Assembly: GCA_030684515.1 (NCBI GenBank)
Contig: JAUXVJ010000016.1
Location: 186,001-250,000, forward strand
DNA length: 64,000 bases
Source: Actinomycetota bacterium
GTDB taxonomy: Bacteria > Actinomycetota > Actinomycetes > S36-B12
Reading direction: 5' to 3'
Every line of letters begins with the position of its first letter. The first letter of the stretch is position 1. The notes beneath the pieces were generated by a model. It did not search any database. It was not told the origin of the DNA and saw nothing but the letters and a program-made list of their open reading frames with translations. Shown here in pieces: positions 1-8,962 of the stretch. A program made the position numbers and the translations under genes.

Positions 1-822
1 GATCTCGATGATCCAGCCACCGTGGCCTACGTGGCTGAGCGCATACCAGATCCGCAGATCCTTGACCTGCTTGCCGCGTTGACACAGGCCGATGCCATCG
101 CAACTGGCCCCTCAATGTGGACCGCCTGGCGTCGAAATCTCGTTGACGAACTTGTGCGACGAACCCACGAAGCGATCGCGGGTCGGCCTCTTCCACAATT
201 GCCGCACCTCACTGAGGATCAGCAGCTTGCTATCGCGCACGAAGGCATCTGGGTGGTGATGGCAGATACCGACGACGGCTATGAGCTGACTCTGGCTGCT
301 CCCGATCGCATCGGACTGCTGGCGACGGTGGCTGGGGTGCTGGCCGTTCACCGTCTTCAAGTGCGATCCGCTCAGGTGATGACAGATGGGCAGCGAGCGG
401 TGCAGGTATGGAATGTGCAGCCAATCTTCGGCGATCCGCCCGGCATCGAATTGTTGAGTGAAGAATTGCGCAGAGCCATTGACGGCTCCTTCGATGTCGC
501 CGAACGTCTGCGCAAACGTGATGAGGCCTACAGCGCGAATGCGAAAGTTGCTGCGCCGCGCATTGAGGTGATCGAGACGGCGTCTGAGCGTTCAACTGTG
601 CTGGAAGTGCGGGCCCACGATGCACCCGGATTGCTGTACCGCATCACCCGTGCGATTGCGTCAACTGATGCCGCGATCACAGGTGCCCGAGTGCAGACTC
701 TGGGATCGGACGCCGTTGACGTGTTCTTCCTCGTTGATCGTCATGGCAAGGCGCTGAGCGATCAGCACGCAGCCGCAGTGAAGGTGACTGTGCTGGGTGA
801 ACTTCTGCAGCCATTACCCTGA
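1..822 (+). CDS. glnD: GlnD, PII uridylyltransferase, C-terminal part (5' end outside window)
   Basis: This is the C-terminal end of the uridylyltransferase/uridylyl-removing enzyme that modifies PII proteins in response to glutamine. The reading frame is open from base 1, and residues upstream of the first possible start (GTG at 22) continue the family pattern, so the gene is cut by the window edge. Two ACT domains are visible, one around the AAPDRIGLLATVAG stretch and one around HDAPGLLYRITRAIA. These are the glutamine-sensing repeats at the C-terminus of GlnD. The nucleotidyltransferase and HD domains lie outside the window. The stop is 5 bases before ffh, so the two are probably cotranscribed. 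Confidence 0.9.
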   Translation, partial: DLDDPATVAYVAERIPDPQILDLLAALTQADAIATGPSMWTAWRRNLVDELVRRTHEAIAGRPLPQLPHLTEDQQLAIAHEGIWVVMADTDDGYELTLAAPDRIGLLATVAGVLAVHRLQVRSAQVMTDGQRAVQVWNVQPIFGDPPGIELLSEELRRAIDGSFDVAERLRKRDEAYSANAKVAAPRIEVIETASERSTVLEVRAHDAPGLLYRITRAIASTDAAITGARVQTLGSDAVDVFFLVDRHGKALSDQHAAAVKVTVLGELLQPLP

Positions 823-827
823 ACCCT

Positions 828-2345
828 GTGTTTGGCAACCTCTCTGATCGCCTGTCGGCGACCTTCAAGGGACTTCGAGGCAAGGGACGGCTCTCTGAAG
901 CCGATGTCGATGCCACAGTTCGTGAGATCCGGATCGCACTCCTCGAGGCCGATGTTGCATTGCCGGTCGTGCGCGAGTTCTGTGCCACCGTCAAGACTCG
1001 AGCTTTGGAAGTCACGGCCTCTGGTGGGCTGAACCCGGCCCAGCAGGTCGTCAAGATCGTCCACGAGGAGCTGGTGGTCATCCTGGGCGGCGAAACCCGG
1101 ACCATCCGATATGCAAAGAAGCCACCCACGGTCATCTTGCTTGCTGGCCTGCAGGGCGCCGGCAAGACGACCCTGGCCGGCAAGCTCGCCGTAGCCCTGA
1201 AGCGCGAGGGGCACACGCCGCTGCTGGTCGCCGCGGACCTTCAGCGTCCAAATGCGGTTGACCAGCTGAAAGTGGTGGCGCAACGCGCTGGTGTTGCAGT
1301 TTTCGCCCCCGAGCCCGGCAGCGGTATTGGCGATCCGGTCAAGGTCACCCTCGATGCTCGGGAGTTCGCTGAAGCAAAGCTCTACGACACGGTGATCGTG
1401 GACACGGCCGGCCGGTTGGCCATCGACGCCGAACTGATGGAGCAGTTGCGCAAGGTGCGCGATGCCGCTTCACCAGATGAGGTGCTGTTCGTCGTTGACG
1501 CGATGATCGGACAGGATGCGGTGCGCACCGCCGAAGAGTTCATGAAGAACGTCGGCTTTGACGGTGTCGTGCTCACCAAGCTCGATGGCGACGCTCGTGG
1601 TGGAGCTGCGCTCTCGGTGAAGAGCGTCACTGGGGCTCCGATCATGTTCGCGTCCACCGGTGAGAAGCTTGAGGACTTCGAGGTCTTCCACCCTGAGCGG
1701 ATGGCCAGCCGCATCCTGGACATGGGCGATGTCCTCACGCTGATTGAGCAGGCTGAGCGGGCATTCGACTCCGAGCAGGCAGAGCGACTCTCGGCCAAGG
1801 TCGCCAAGGGTGAGGACTTCACCCTTGATGACTTCCTGGAGCAGATGCAGGCCGTCAAGAAGATGGGCTCGCTCTCCAGTGTGCTTGGCATGCTGCCTGG
1901 CATGGGCAATATGAAGGCCCAGCTTGACCAGATCGACGATCGCGATCTGGATCGTGTCGCGGCGATCATCCAGTCGATGACCCCCGCGGAGCGCAAGGAT
2001 CCCAAACTGCTGAATGCCTCCCGGCGGGTGCGCATCGCCAAGGGCTCAGGTACGCAGGTCAGCGAGATCAACAGCCTCATGGAGCGCTTTGCTCAGGCTC
2101 AGGTCATGATGAAACAGGCGGGCAAGGGCGGCATGCCAACGATGCCCGGGATGCCTGGCTTTGGCGCTGGCGCTGGAAAGAAGTCCAAGGGTCGGATGGC
2201 CAAGCAGGAGCGACCGGCTAAGGGAGCAAAGGGCCGAAGCGGCAACCCAGCAAAGCGGGCGCTCGGTGGTGATCCGGCAACGGCAGGAGCCCCGCCGAAT
2301 CTGGGCAGTTTGCCCCCTGATCTGAAGAAGATGCTCGGTCAATAG
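828..2345 (+). CDS. ffh: Signal recognition particle GTPase Ffh (SRP54)
   Basis: Protein component of the signal recognition particle, which binds 4.5S RNA and signal sequences and delivers ribosomes to FtsY at the membrane. The 505-residue protein has the N helical bundle, then the G domain with P-loop GLQGAGKTT (107-115), VDTAGR and TKLDGDARGG, then a methionine-rich M domain (MPGMGNM, MMKQAGKGGMPTMPGMPG). The basic, glycine-rich tail is typical of actinobacterial Ffh. The start is GTG at 828, which gives the conserved opening FGNLSDRL. Confidence 0.97.
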   Translation: MFGNLSDRLSATFKGLRGKGRLSEADVDATVREIRIALLEADVALPVVREFCATVKTRALEVTASGGLNPAQQVVKIVHEELVVILGGETRTIRYAKKPPTVILLAGLQGAGKTTLAGKLAVALKREGHTPLLVAADLQRPNAVDQLKVVAQRAGVAVFAPEPGSGIGDPVKVTLDAREFAEAKLYDTVIVDTAGRLAIDAELMEQLRKVRDAASPDEVLFVVDAMIGQDAVRTAEEFMKNVGFDGVVLTKLDGDARGGAALSVKSVTGAPIMFASTGEKLEDFEVFHPERMASRILDMGDVLTLIEQAERAFDSEQAERLSAKVAKGEDFTLDDFLEQMQAVKKMGSLSSVLGMLPGMGNMKAQLDQIDDRDLDRVAAIIQSMTPAERKDPKLLNASRRVRIAKGSGTQVSEINSLMERFAQAQVMMKQAGKGGMPTMPGMPGFGAGAGKKSKGRMAKQERPAKGAKGRSGNPAKRALGGDPATAGAPPNLGSLPPDLKKMLGQ

Positions 2346-2523
2346 CTGCGCGGACAGGTGTGGTCGCAGATGCACAGGGCATCTGGCAGAATAAGCGGGC
2401 AATTGCCGAGCCAGCCGACCCTCTCATCTGCTGACTCGACAGCCCGCAAGGTTTTAGCCCGCTTCTGTGTCCCCACTCAGGAGTGAGCTCGCACCGCCTC
2501 ACCTAACAGGAGACAAGCCCACC
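2346..2523 (+). promoter_or_regulatory. rpsP upstream region with candidate -10 (CAGAAT, 2387-2392)
   Basis: This 178-base gap between ffh and rpsP has no credible ORF. A candidate -10, CAGAAT at 2387-2392, sits in the context TGGCAGAAT, similar to TGGCACACT upstream of rplS (6321-6329). AAGCGGGC (2393-2400) is complementary to GCCCGCTT (2457-2464), but part of the first arm may lie before the transcription start. A Shine-Dalgarno AGGAG lies just before the rpsP GTG. Promoter assignment is inference. Confidence 0.35.
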
Positions 2524-3087
2524 GTGGCCGTAAAGATCAAGCTCAAGCGCCTTGGCAAGACCCATGCACCGCAGTACCGAATCGTCGTTGCTGATGCGCG
2601 CACCGCTCGCAATGGCCGTGCTATCGAAGAGATCGGTATCTACCAGCCCCTGCAGAACCCGAGTCTGATCAAGGTTGACTCCGAGCGCGTGCAGTACTGG
2701 CTCGGAGTTGGCGCACTGCCAACAGAAGCCGTTGCTGCGATCCTGAAGGTCACTGGTGACTGGCAGAAGTTCAAGGGCCTTCCAGGTGCCGAAGGCACGC
2801 TGCAGGTTGCCGAGCCCAAGGTGTCCAAGGTGCTCGTATTCGAAGCAGCTGTTGCCGATGCCGCCAACGAGCCCAAGATCACCAAGAAGCCAAAGCTCGA
2901 CGTCGCTGCTCCGGCAGCTGCCGTTGTAGTTGAAGAAGTTGCCGCCGAAGCCGTTGTTGAGACCATTGCTGAGGAAGCCGCTGTCGAAGCGGTCATCGAC
3001 GCAGTGGTCGACGCTGAAGTTGCCGAGGCAGTTGTCGCTGAGGCAGTTGTCGCTGAGGAAGTTGCAGCAGAAGAGACCACATCCTGA
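2524..3087 (+). CDS. rpsP: 30S ribosomal protein S16 with long Ala/Val/Glu tail
   Basis: Small-subunit protein S16 (bS16), needed for 30S assembly. GTG at 2524 is chosen because AGGAG precedes it and the protein then begins with the family opening [11 protein letters not shown]; the frame opens further upstream without S16 similarity. The S16 fold fills about the first 85-115 residues. The 187-residue protein then has an acidic Ala/Val/Glu-rich extension, partly encoded by two adjacent 15-base repeats (3031-3060). Tails of this kind are known on actinobacterial S16, but this one is long. The stop overlaps the next start (TGATG). Confidence 0.96.
   Translation: MAVKIKLKRLGKTHAPQYRIVVADARTARNGRAIEEIGIYQPLQNPSLIKVDSERVQYWLGVGALPTEAVAAILKVTGDWQKFKGLPGAEGTLQVAEPKVSKVLVFEAAVADAANEPKITKKPKLDVAAPAAAVVVEEVAAEAVVETIAEEAAVEAVIDAVVDAEVAEAVVAEAVVAEEVAAEETTS
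3031..3060 (+). repeat. Two tandem 15-bp repeats in rpsP tail
   Basis: GTTGTCGCTGAGGCA at 3031-3045 is followed by GTTGTCGCTGAGGAA at 3046-3060, one base different. The repeat is in frame and adds [10 protein letters not shown] units to the S16 tail, which suggests growth by slippage. Confidence 0.8.
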
Positions 3088-3326
3088 TGCTCGAAGAGGC
3101 TCTGGGCCATTTGGTGCGCGGCATCGTCGACCATCCTGAAGACGTCAATGTCTCTGAAAAGTCCCAGCGTCGTGGTGCCACGCTCAATGTGAGTGTGAAT
3201 CCTGAAGACATGGGTCGTGTCATCGGTCGCGGTGGACGCACCGCAACGGCACTGCGCAATGTTCTGGCTGCACTCAATGGTGGTCGCGGCGTGCGCATCG
3301 ATTTCCTCGATGTTGCCGAGCGCTAA
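3087..3326 (+). CDS. khpA: KH-domain RNA-binding protein KhpA
   Basis: Small KH RNA-binding protein of 79 residues, the usual gene after rpsP in Gram-positive bacteria. The KH signature is visible as GRVIGRGGRTATALRNVL, with the GxxG loop (GRGG). Family members pair with KhpB/Jag and bind many RNAs. The start ATG shares a base with the rpsP stop, so translation is coupled. Clear family match; its RNA partners here are unknown. Confidence 0.93.
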   Translation: MLEEALGHLVRGIVDHPEDVNVSEKSQRRGATLNVSVNPEDMGRVIGRGGRTATALRNVLAALNGGRGVRIDFLDVAER

Positions 3327-3332
3327 CTGAAG

Positions 3333-3878
3333 ATGCGCGTCGTTGTAGGCCGCATAGGTAAGCCGCACGGTGTGCGCGGGGTCGTGACGGTCGAGCCTCG
3401 CACAGATGAGCCCGATCGTCGGTTCACAACTGGCGCTGAATTTGTTGTTGATGGGTCTGCCCGCCTGTTGAAGGTGGAGCAGACCCATTGGCATTCCGGC
3501 CGGCTGCTGCTCACCTTTGAGGGTGTCAATGATCGGGAGGCAGCCGAAGCACTGCGCGGGACCTTGCTGGAGATCGATCGCCCAGTTGACGAAGTGCCCG
3601 AGGATCCCGAGGAGTTCTACGACGACACGCTCGAGGGTTGCATTGTCGAACTCATGACTGGTGAGCGCGTGGGGACTGTTCGCGAAGTCGTCCACCTTCC
3701 CAGTCAAGATCTCCTGGCTATCACGCGACCTGAACTGGCGGAGGTGCTGGTGCCATTCATTCATCAGTTCGTTCCGACTGTTGACATCGCTTCACGTCGC
3801 ATCGTGATCGACCCGCCATCGGGACTCCTCGAACTCGACGCCCCCGATGCTGACGCTGCCACGCCTGATCAGCAGTGA
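3333..3878 (+). CDS. rimM: Ribosome maturation factor RimM
   Basis: 16S rRNA processing factor that binds S19 and helps mature the 30S head. The 181-residue protein has the N-terminal RimM domain (VVGRIGKPHGVRG) and a PRC-barrel C-terminal domain (PEEFYDDTLEGCIVEL, LLAITRPELAEVLVPFI). It lies 6 bases after khpA and 13 bases before trmD in the standard rpsP-khpA-rimM-trmD order. Confidence 0.95.
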   Translation: MRVVVGRIGKPHGVRGVVTVEPRTDEPDRRFTTGAEFVVDGSARLLKVEQTHWHSGRLLLTFEGVNDREAAEALRGTLLEIDRPVDEVPEDPEEFYDDTLEGCIVELMTGERVGTVREVVHLPSQDLLAITRPELAEVLVPFIHQFVPTVDIASRRIVIDPPSGLLELDAPDADAATPDQQ

Positions 3879-3891
3879 TTCCGGTGCGTTG

Positions 3892-4596
3892 ATGCGAATC
3901 GACATTGTTTCGATCTTTCCCGAATACCTGAGCCCGCTGCGACTCTCGCTCATCGGCAAGGCCATCGACGCGGGCACCATTGACCTTCGGCTTCATGATC
4001 TGCGCGACTGGACCACGGATCGGCATCGCACCGTCGATGACACTCCGTATGGAGGTGGACCCGGGATGGTCATGAGCCCGGAGCCTTGGGGCAAGGCCCT
4101 TGATGACATTCGCGGAAGTGAGCTGAACAAGCCAAGGCTCGTCATCCCTACGCCTTCAGGTGCCAGGTTCGCACAGGCCACCGCGCAGCAGTGGAGTGAG
4201 CATCCGTGGTTGGTGTTTGCCTGTGGTCGCTACGAAGGCATTGATGCGCGCTTGGCGCAGTTCTACGGCAGTGACGAGCATTGGGATGGCGTGGCGGAAG
4301 TCAGCCTCGGAGATTACGTTCTGGCTGGCGGAGAAGTGGCCGCAATGGTCATGATCGAGGCCGTAGGTCGCTTGCTGCCTGGCGTGCTTGGCAATGAGAG
4401 CAGTGCAGTAGACGATTCATTCAGCATCGATGAGTCAGGCCAGATGGTGGAAGGCCCGGTATTCACCAGACCGCAGTCATGGCGTGACCTAGAGGTGCCT
4501 GAGGTTCTGCTCAGTGGTCACCATGAGCGCATTGAGCAGTGGCGCGCAGAGCAATCGCGTGCTCGTACTGAGCTGATGCGTTCAGTTGATAGTTGA
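3892..4596 (+). CDS. trmD: tRNA (guanine-37-N1)-methyltransferase TrmD
   Basis: Methylates G37 of tRNAs with SAM to prevent +1 frameshifting. ATG at 3892 gives the standard N-terminus [12 protein letters not shown]; the frame is open upstream without similarity. SPOUT trefoil-knot motifs are present: [10 protein letters not shown] (52-61), [10 protein letters not shown] and GDYVLAGGE. The 234-residue length is normal. The 3' end overlaps the convergent pgm gene by 15 bases. Confidence 0.96.
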   Translation: MRIDIVSIFPEYLSPLRLSLIGKAIDAGTIDLRLHDLRDWTTDRHRTVDDTPYGGGPGMVMSPEPWGKALDDIRGSELNKPRLVIPTPSGARFAQATAQQWSEHPWLVFACGRYEGIDARLAQFYGSDEHWDGVAEVSLGDYVLAGGEVAAMVMIEAVGRLLPGVLGNESSAVDDSFSIDESGQMVEGPVFTRPQSWRDLEVPEVLLSGHHERIEQWRAEQSRARTELMRSVDS

Positions 4597-6240
4597 GTCC
4601 ACAAGCGTCTGAGCCTCAGTTTGAATCTGCGCCAGATGCTCGGTGCCGGTGAAGGATTCCGCGTAGATCTTGTAGACATCCTCAGTACCAGAGGGCCGCG
4701 CCGCAAACCAGCCATGTTCGGTCGTCACCTTGAGCCCGCCGATTGCTGCACCATTGCCCGGTGCCGCTGTGAGGATGCTGGTGATCGACTCGCCTGCAAG
4801 TTCGGTGGCCGTGATGGCTGAGGCAGACAGGGCGCCCAGCACAGCCTTCTGCTCACGCGTCGCAGGCGCATCGATCCGTTCGTAGACCGGGTCGCCGAAC
4901 TCGGCAGTCAATTCTCGATAGCGCACCGAAGGCGAGATCCCGGTGGTAGCCAGCATTTCTGAAGCCAGCAGTGCGGCGATGATTCCGTCCTTGTCGGTTG
5001 ACCACACCGAGCCATCAAGGCGCAAGAAGGAAGACCCTGCGCTTTCTTCGCCGCCGAAGCCCAAGCTTGCGTCGATGAGTCCTGGCACGAACCACTTGAA
5101 TCCAACGGGCACTTCAAGCAGGGACCTTCCAAGTGAAGCAGCCACGCGATCGATCATGCATGAACTCACCACCGTCTTGCCGACGCCAGCACCCGCTGCC
5201 CAGTGCTCACGGTGCTTGAACAGATAGTCAATGCTCACGGCGAGATAGTGGTTGGGATTCATCAGTCCGTCAGGGGTCACGATCCCGTGTCGGTCAGAAT
5301 CCGCATCGTTGCCGGTTGCAATGTCATAGTGCGCTCGGTTCTCAATGAGCGAGGCCATTGCATAGGGCGATGAACAGTCCATCCGAATCTGTCCGTCCCA
5401 GTCCAAAGTCATGAAGGCCCATGTGGGGTCCACGAACGGATGCACAACCGTGAGGTTCAACTGGTACCTCTCGGCAATCGCCGGCCAGTAGTCCACGCTT
5501 GCCCCACCCAGGGGATCCGCACCGATCCGGATGTCGGCGCCTCGAATGGCTTCAAGGTTGATGACCTTGTCGAGTTCGGCCACATAGTTGGCTCGGAAGT
5601 CATAGAGCGAGGTGGTGCTCGCCGACATCGCAGCCTGCAAGGGCACTCGCCGGACACCGACGAGTCCGGCGGCAAGGTAGGCATTGGCTCGCGCCTGAAT
5701 GTCGGCGGTGATGTCCGAACCAGCCGGTCCGCCATGAGGTGGGTTGTACTTGAAGCCGCCATCCTTCGGCGGGTTGTGTGAAGGCGTGATCACCACTCCG
5801 TCGGCACGGCGAGGGCTGGATGCTGGCAACTGGCGATTGTGCATGAGGATGGCTACCGAAACGGCTGGTGTTGGGGTGTGGCCCTTGCCGATGTTGAATT
5901 CGGCGTCGACCTGTACCCGCACAGCGTTGGCGGCAAAGACCTCAAGTGCCGTTGCCCAGGCGGGTGCGCTCAGCGCATGGGTGTCGCTGCCCATGAACAA
6001 GGGCCCCGAGATGCCAGCGGAGTCTCTGTGGTCGCAGATCGCTTGGGAGGTGGCAGCAATGTGGTCCTCATTGAAGGACTGAGTCAGGGCGCTGCCCCGA
6101 TGCCCCGAAGTGCCGAAGCTGACCCGCTGCGATGGATCCTTGGGGTCTGGATGCAGGCTGTAGTAGGCGGTGATCAGATTGGGGATGAGCACGAGGTCCT
6201 CATTCAGCGCCACCTGCCCAGCTCGTGGGTGTGTGCTCAT
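4582..6240 (-). CDS. pgm: Phosphoglucomutase (alpha-D-glucose-phosphate specific)
   Basis: Interconverts glucose 1-phosphate and glucose 6-phosphate for glycogen, trehalose and cell-wall precursor metabolism. The start at 6240 is preceded by a clear AGGAGG and gives 552 residues, near the 546 of the E. coli enzyme. Motifs are the phosphoserine loop TPSHNPP (152-158), the metal loop [10 protein letters not shown], and the sugar-binding GGEESAGSS. It is a single minus-strand gene inside the trmD-rplS block and reads away from rplS. Confidence 0.95.
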   Translation of the reverse strand: MSTHPRAGQVALNEDLVLIPNLITAYYSLHPDPKDPSQRVSFGTSGHRGSALTQSFNEDHIAATSQAICDHRDSAGISGPLFMGSDTHALSAPAWATALEVFAANAVRVQVDAEFNIGKGHTPTPAVSVAILMHNRQLPASSPRRADGVVITPSHNPPKDGGFKYNPPHGGPAGSDITADIQARANAYLAAGLVGVRRVPLQAAMSASTTSLYDFRANYVAELDKVINLEAIRGADIRIGADPLGGASVDYWPAIAERYQLNLTVVHPFVDPTWAFMTLDWDGQIRMDCSSPYAMASLIENRAHYDIATGNDADSDRHGIVTPDGLMNPNHYLAVSIDYLFKHREHWAAGAGVGKTVVSSCMIDRVAASLGRSLLEVPVGFKWFVPGLIDASLGFGGEESAGSSFLRLDGSVWSTDKDGIIAALLASEMLATTGISPSVRYRELTAEFGDPVYERIDAPATREQKAVLGALSASAITATELAGESITSILTAAPGNGAAIGGLKVTTEHGWFAARPSGTEDVYKIYAESFTGTEHLAQIQTEAQTLVDSTIN

Positions 6241-6438
6241 GAAAGCCCCTCCTGTTGCACCTGAGGACATGCTTGCAGTTCGGGGCCGGTGAGGCGAGTT
6301 TGGGGGAGCGCAGCCCGATATGGCACACTTCACCAGCCCAGCTCGCCGGTGCTCTGCCACAGGGGATTCGGTTCTTGGGTGCAATTCTCCTCTTAACCAT
6401 GTGTGGGCGGCCTGTGGCGCTTGCAGGAAGCGATGATC
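6241..6438 (+). promoter_or_regulatory. Divergent pgm/rplS control region with candidate L19 leader
   Basis: This 198-base gap has no credible ORF. A candidate rplS -10, CACACT (6324-6329, context TGGCACACT), is followed by a perfect 8-bp long-range stem: GCCACAGG (6356-6363) with CCTGTGGC (6411-6418). The stem ends 6 bases before the Shine-Dalgarno AGGAAG (6425-6430). The position suggests an RNA control element for L19; this is inferred from sequence only. Confidence 0.4.
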
Positions 6439-6807
6439 ATGAAGACCCTTGATGCAGTAGACGCCGCCTCGTTGCGGACCGATCTGCCAGATTTCCGCGC
6501 CGGCGACACCGTGAAGGTGCACGTGAAGGTTGTGGAAGGCAATAAGACTCGAGTGCAGGTATTCCAGGGCGTGGTCATCGGCATCTCCGGCTCAGGCATC
6601 GGCGAGACCTTCACGGTCCGCAAGGTCTCCTATGGCACCGGTGTTGAGCGCAAGTTCCCGCTGCATACCCCGATCATCGAGAAGGTCGAGTTGGTCATGC
6701 GTGGAGATGTGCGTCGCGCCAAGCTCTACTACCTCCGCGATCTGCGTGGCAAGAAGGCCAAGATTCGCGAGAAGCGCGACAACGCACCAAGCAAGTCAGA
6801 GGGCTAG
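6439..6807 (+). CDS. rplS: 50S ribosomal protein L19
   Basis: Large-subunit protein bL19, at the 30S-50S interface. The ATG at 6439 is preferred over the in-frame ATG at 6433 because AGGAAG (6425-6430) is then 8 bases away. The 122-residue product has the conserved core [26 protein letters not shown] and the basic tail [11 protein letters not shown]. It lies downstream of trmD as usual, but with pgm inserted on the other strand. Confidence 0.95.
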   Translation: MKTLDAVDAASLRTDLPDFRAGDTVKVHVKVVEGNKTRVQVFQGVVIGISGSGIGETFTVRKVSYGTGVERKFPLHTPIIEKVELVMRGDVRRAKLYYLRDLRGKKAKIREKRDNAPSKSEG

Positions 6808-6818
6808 TCGCCTCTTCA

Positions 6819-7472
6819 GTGCGCGGGCACTCTCGGTGGGAAATCCCGCTGATCTTGCTGGTTGCCGTGCTCGTGGTTCTTGGATTGACTGCGTTCGTAG
6901 CAAAGCCCTTCTCGATCCCTTCGGGCTCGATGGAGAGCACCTTGCAGGTCGGCGATCGAGTGTTGGTCAATCGCGTCGTCTACAACCTTCGACCCATCGA
7001 GCGTGGTGACGTTGTGGTCTTTGACGGCACTGATTCCTTTGTCGCTCAGGAGTCGGTCGCCAAACGCGACCCGATCACTGGACTCTTGACGTCAGTTGGT
7101 CAGTCCTTTGGCCTCTTCGCTCCGGATGGCAACGACTTCGTCAAGAGAGTCATTGGGCTGCCCGGTGATCGCGTGCAGTGTTGCGATACGCAGGGCCGAT
7201 TGCTCGTCAATGGCACACCGCTGGTTGAGTCGTACATCTTCGATGGAGATCAGCCGAGCTCGGTTGCGTTCAACGTGATCGTGCCTGACGGAAAGCTCTG
7301 GGTCATGGGCGATCACCGATCACAGAGCGCTGATTCGCGTGCCCATCTGGGCGACCCGGGCGGCGGAATGGTGCCGGAGTCAAAGGTGATTGGGCGAGTG
7401 ATGGCCGTCATCTGGCCACCTGCCCGCTGGGGTGCAGTTGCTGCTCCCGACAGTTATGACAAGGTGTCGTAG
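6819..7472 (+). CDS. lepB: Signal peptidase I (first of two)
   Basis: Type I signal peptidase that cleaves signal peptides of exported proteins at the outer face of the membrane. One N-terminal membrane helix (about 9-28) precedes the catalytic serine in PSGSMEST (S37). The catalytic lysine is in NDFVKRVIGLPGD, and the C-terminal motif reads GDHRSQSADSR where GDNR is usual. The 217-residue product starts at GTG 6819, 11 bases after rplS, and its stop overlaps the second signal peptidase start. Confidence 0.93.
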   Translation: MRGHSRWEIPLILLVAVLVVLGLTAFVAKPFSIPSGSMESTLQVGDRVLVNRVVYNLRPIERGDVVVFDGTDSFVAQESVAKRDPITGLLTSVGQSFGLFAPDGNDFVKRVIGLPGDRVQCCDTQGRLLVNGTPLVESYIFDGDQPSSVAFNVIVPDGKLWVMGDHRSQSADSRAHLGDPGGGMVPESKVIGRVMAVIWPPARWGAVAAPDSYDKVS

Positions 7473-8203
7473 TGAACGACCAACAACTCGAGCCTTCTGC
7501 TGCTCAGTCGAAGCCGAGGAAATCCACCGGATTCCTGGCCGGAGTCCGTGAGTTCGTCACGATCATTATCGTCGCCCTAGTGCTGTCGGCGCTTGTTCGC
7601 GCATTCCTGGTTCAGGCCTTCTATGTGCCAAGCGAATCGATGGAAAACACACTGCTTCCCAACGACCGGATCATTGCCTCCAAGATCACTACACACTTCG
7701 GTGGTGTCTCGCGTGGTGAGGTAGTGGTCTTCAAGGATCCTGGTGGCTGGCTTGGGCCGCCCAGTCCTTCCGCCGAAGGCATTCGCGGCGCGCTGCACAA
7801 CGGGTTGACCTTCATCGGATTGCTGCCAAGCGACAGCGGCAGCGATCTCGTCAAGCGAGCTATCGGCATTGCCGGTGACCGCGTCGTGTGCTGCGACTCG
7901 GAGCAGCGCATCGTGCTCAACGGCGTTGCATTGAACGAGAGTTACATCATCCAGCCGACAAATCAGGTGAAGTTCGACATCACCGTGCCAGCGGACTCAA
8001 TATTTATGATGGGTGACAACCGAGGAAACTCACGAGATTCGCGCTATCACCTGGATGTCAACAGCGGGGGAGTGCCGCTTGACAACATTGTCGGGAGAGC
8101 CTTCGTTGTCGTGTGGCCGCTGGCACGATTCACCACACTTTCGATTCCCGACATCTTTGCCGACCCTGCCTTGCAGAATCAGAGCGCTACGCCAGGCTCG
8201 TGA
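7472..8203 (+). CDS. lepB: Signal peptidase I (second of two)
   Basis: Second type I signal peptidase, 243 residues. It has a cytoplasmic N-terminus, one membrane helix (about 29-48), catalytic serine in PSESMENT (S56), catalytic lysine in SDLVKRAIGIAGD and the full MGDNRGNSRDSR motif. It overlaps the previous gene by one base (TAGTG) and rnhB by four. Both copies keep the Ser/Lys dyad, so both should be active. They are diverged paralogues, not a fresh duplication. Confidence 0.93.
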   Translation: MNDQQLEPSAAQSKPRKSTGFLAGVREFVTIIIVALVLSALVRAFLVQAFYVPSESMENTLLPNDRIIASKITTHFGGVSRGEVVVFKDPGGWLGPPSPSAEGIRGALHNGLTFIGLLPSDSGSDLVKRAIGIAGDRVVCCDSEQRIVLNGVALNESYIIQPTNQVKFDITVPADSIFMMGDNRGNSRDSRYHLDVNSGGVPLDNIVGRAFVVVWPLARFTTLSIPDIFADPALQNQSATPGS

Positions 8204-8859
8204 TCGCTCCAACTCTGCGTGTTGAGCACGGTCTCATCAAGGCTGGACACTCGACTGTTGCCGGGATCGACGAGGTTGGGCGTGGTGCACTTGCTGGTCC
8301 CGTGAGTGTCGGAGTCGTCGTTGTTCATAGCGGCATCCGCGAAGTGCTCCTTGGCGTGCGCGACAGCAAGGACCTCACTCCAAATGCACGCAATGCGCTT
8401 GTGCCCAAGATCAAGACCTGGGCTGGTGATTTCGCCGTAGGCCACGCCAGCCCGGATGAAATCGACGAAGTCGGCATCATTGGCGCCTTGCGGATTGCCG
8501 GTCATCGAGCCTTGCGCTCGCTGCGCGAACTGCCAGATGTCGTGCTGCTGGACGGCAGCCATGACTGGTTCACCCCACCGGATCAGGTGTCCTTTGTCGA
8601 GTTGGCAGCAGGCCTGTTGGACTCAGTGCCCCCCGTTGTCACGAAGGTGAAAGCCGATCAGTCGTGCGCAAGTGTCGCGGCGGCAAGTGTGCTTGCCAAA
8701 GTCGAGCGAGATGAACTGATGACCAGGCTCGCCCGCGATTACCCGCCGTATCAGTGGCAGGACAACAAGGGCTACGCCTCGGTCTCACATATTGCCGCGT
8801 TAGGTGAGTTTGGCGCCTGCGCCCAGCATCGACGTTCGTGGAAGCTGCCAGGGCTCTAG
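8200..8859 (+). CDS. rnhB: Ribonuclease HII
   Basis: Cleaves RNA in RNA-DNA hybrids and removes misincorporated ribonucleotides. GTG at 8200 overlaps the preceding stop (GTGA) and gives 219 residues; the frame is open further upstream without similarity. The acidic active-site residues are in GIDEVGRG (D24, E25), VRDSKDL and KADQSCASVAAASVLAKV. Confidence 0.95.
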   Translation: MIAPTLRVEHGLIKAGHSTVAGIDEVGRGALAGPVSVGVVVVHSGIREVLLGVRDSKDLTPNARNALVPKIKTWAGDFAVGHASPDEIDEVGIIGALRIAGHRALRSLRELPDVVLLDGSHDWFTPPDQVSFVELAAGLLDSVPPVVTKVKADQSCASVAAASVLAKVERDELMTRLARDYPPYQWQDNKGYASVSHIAALGEFGACAQHRRSWKLPGL

Positions 8860-8962
8860 TCGATATCCCCAACGCTGGTCACCTTGGGCAAGCCACACAG
8901 GGCCCTTTGCGCCTCGTGCTCGGACACCAATCAGCAGGCAACATCCGTGCTGGAGGTTTCAC
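8860..8962. other. Short gap between rnhB and yraN, nothing recognised
   Basis: These 103 bases contain no credible ORF or strong hairpin. The DUF2469 gene that often lies between rnhB and yraN in actinobacteria is absent. A Shine-Dalgarno GGAGG near the 3' end serves the next gene. Confidence 0.6.

Noticed and set aside
2393-2464. AAGCGGGC/GCCCGCTT stem before rpsP as an S16 leader
   Set aside because: The left arm touches the proposed -10 and probably lies partly before the transcript start, so it may not form in RNA.
2640-3764. Minus-strand ORF (374 aa) across rpsP, khpA and rimM
   Set aside because: Covers three conserved genes and is full of Ser/Thr/Ala repeats that mirror the S16 tail.
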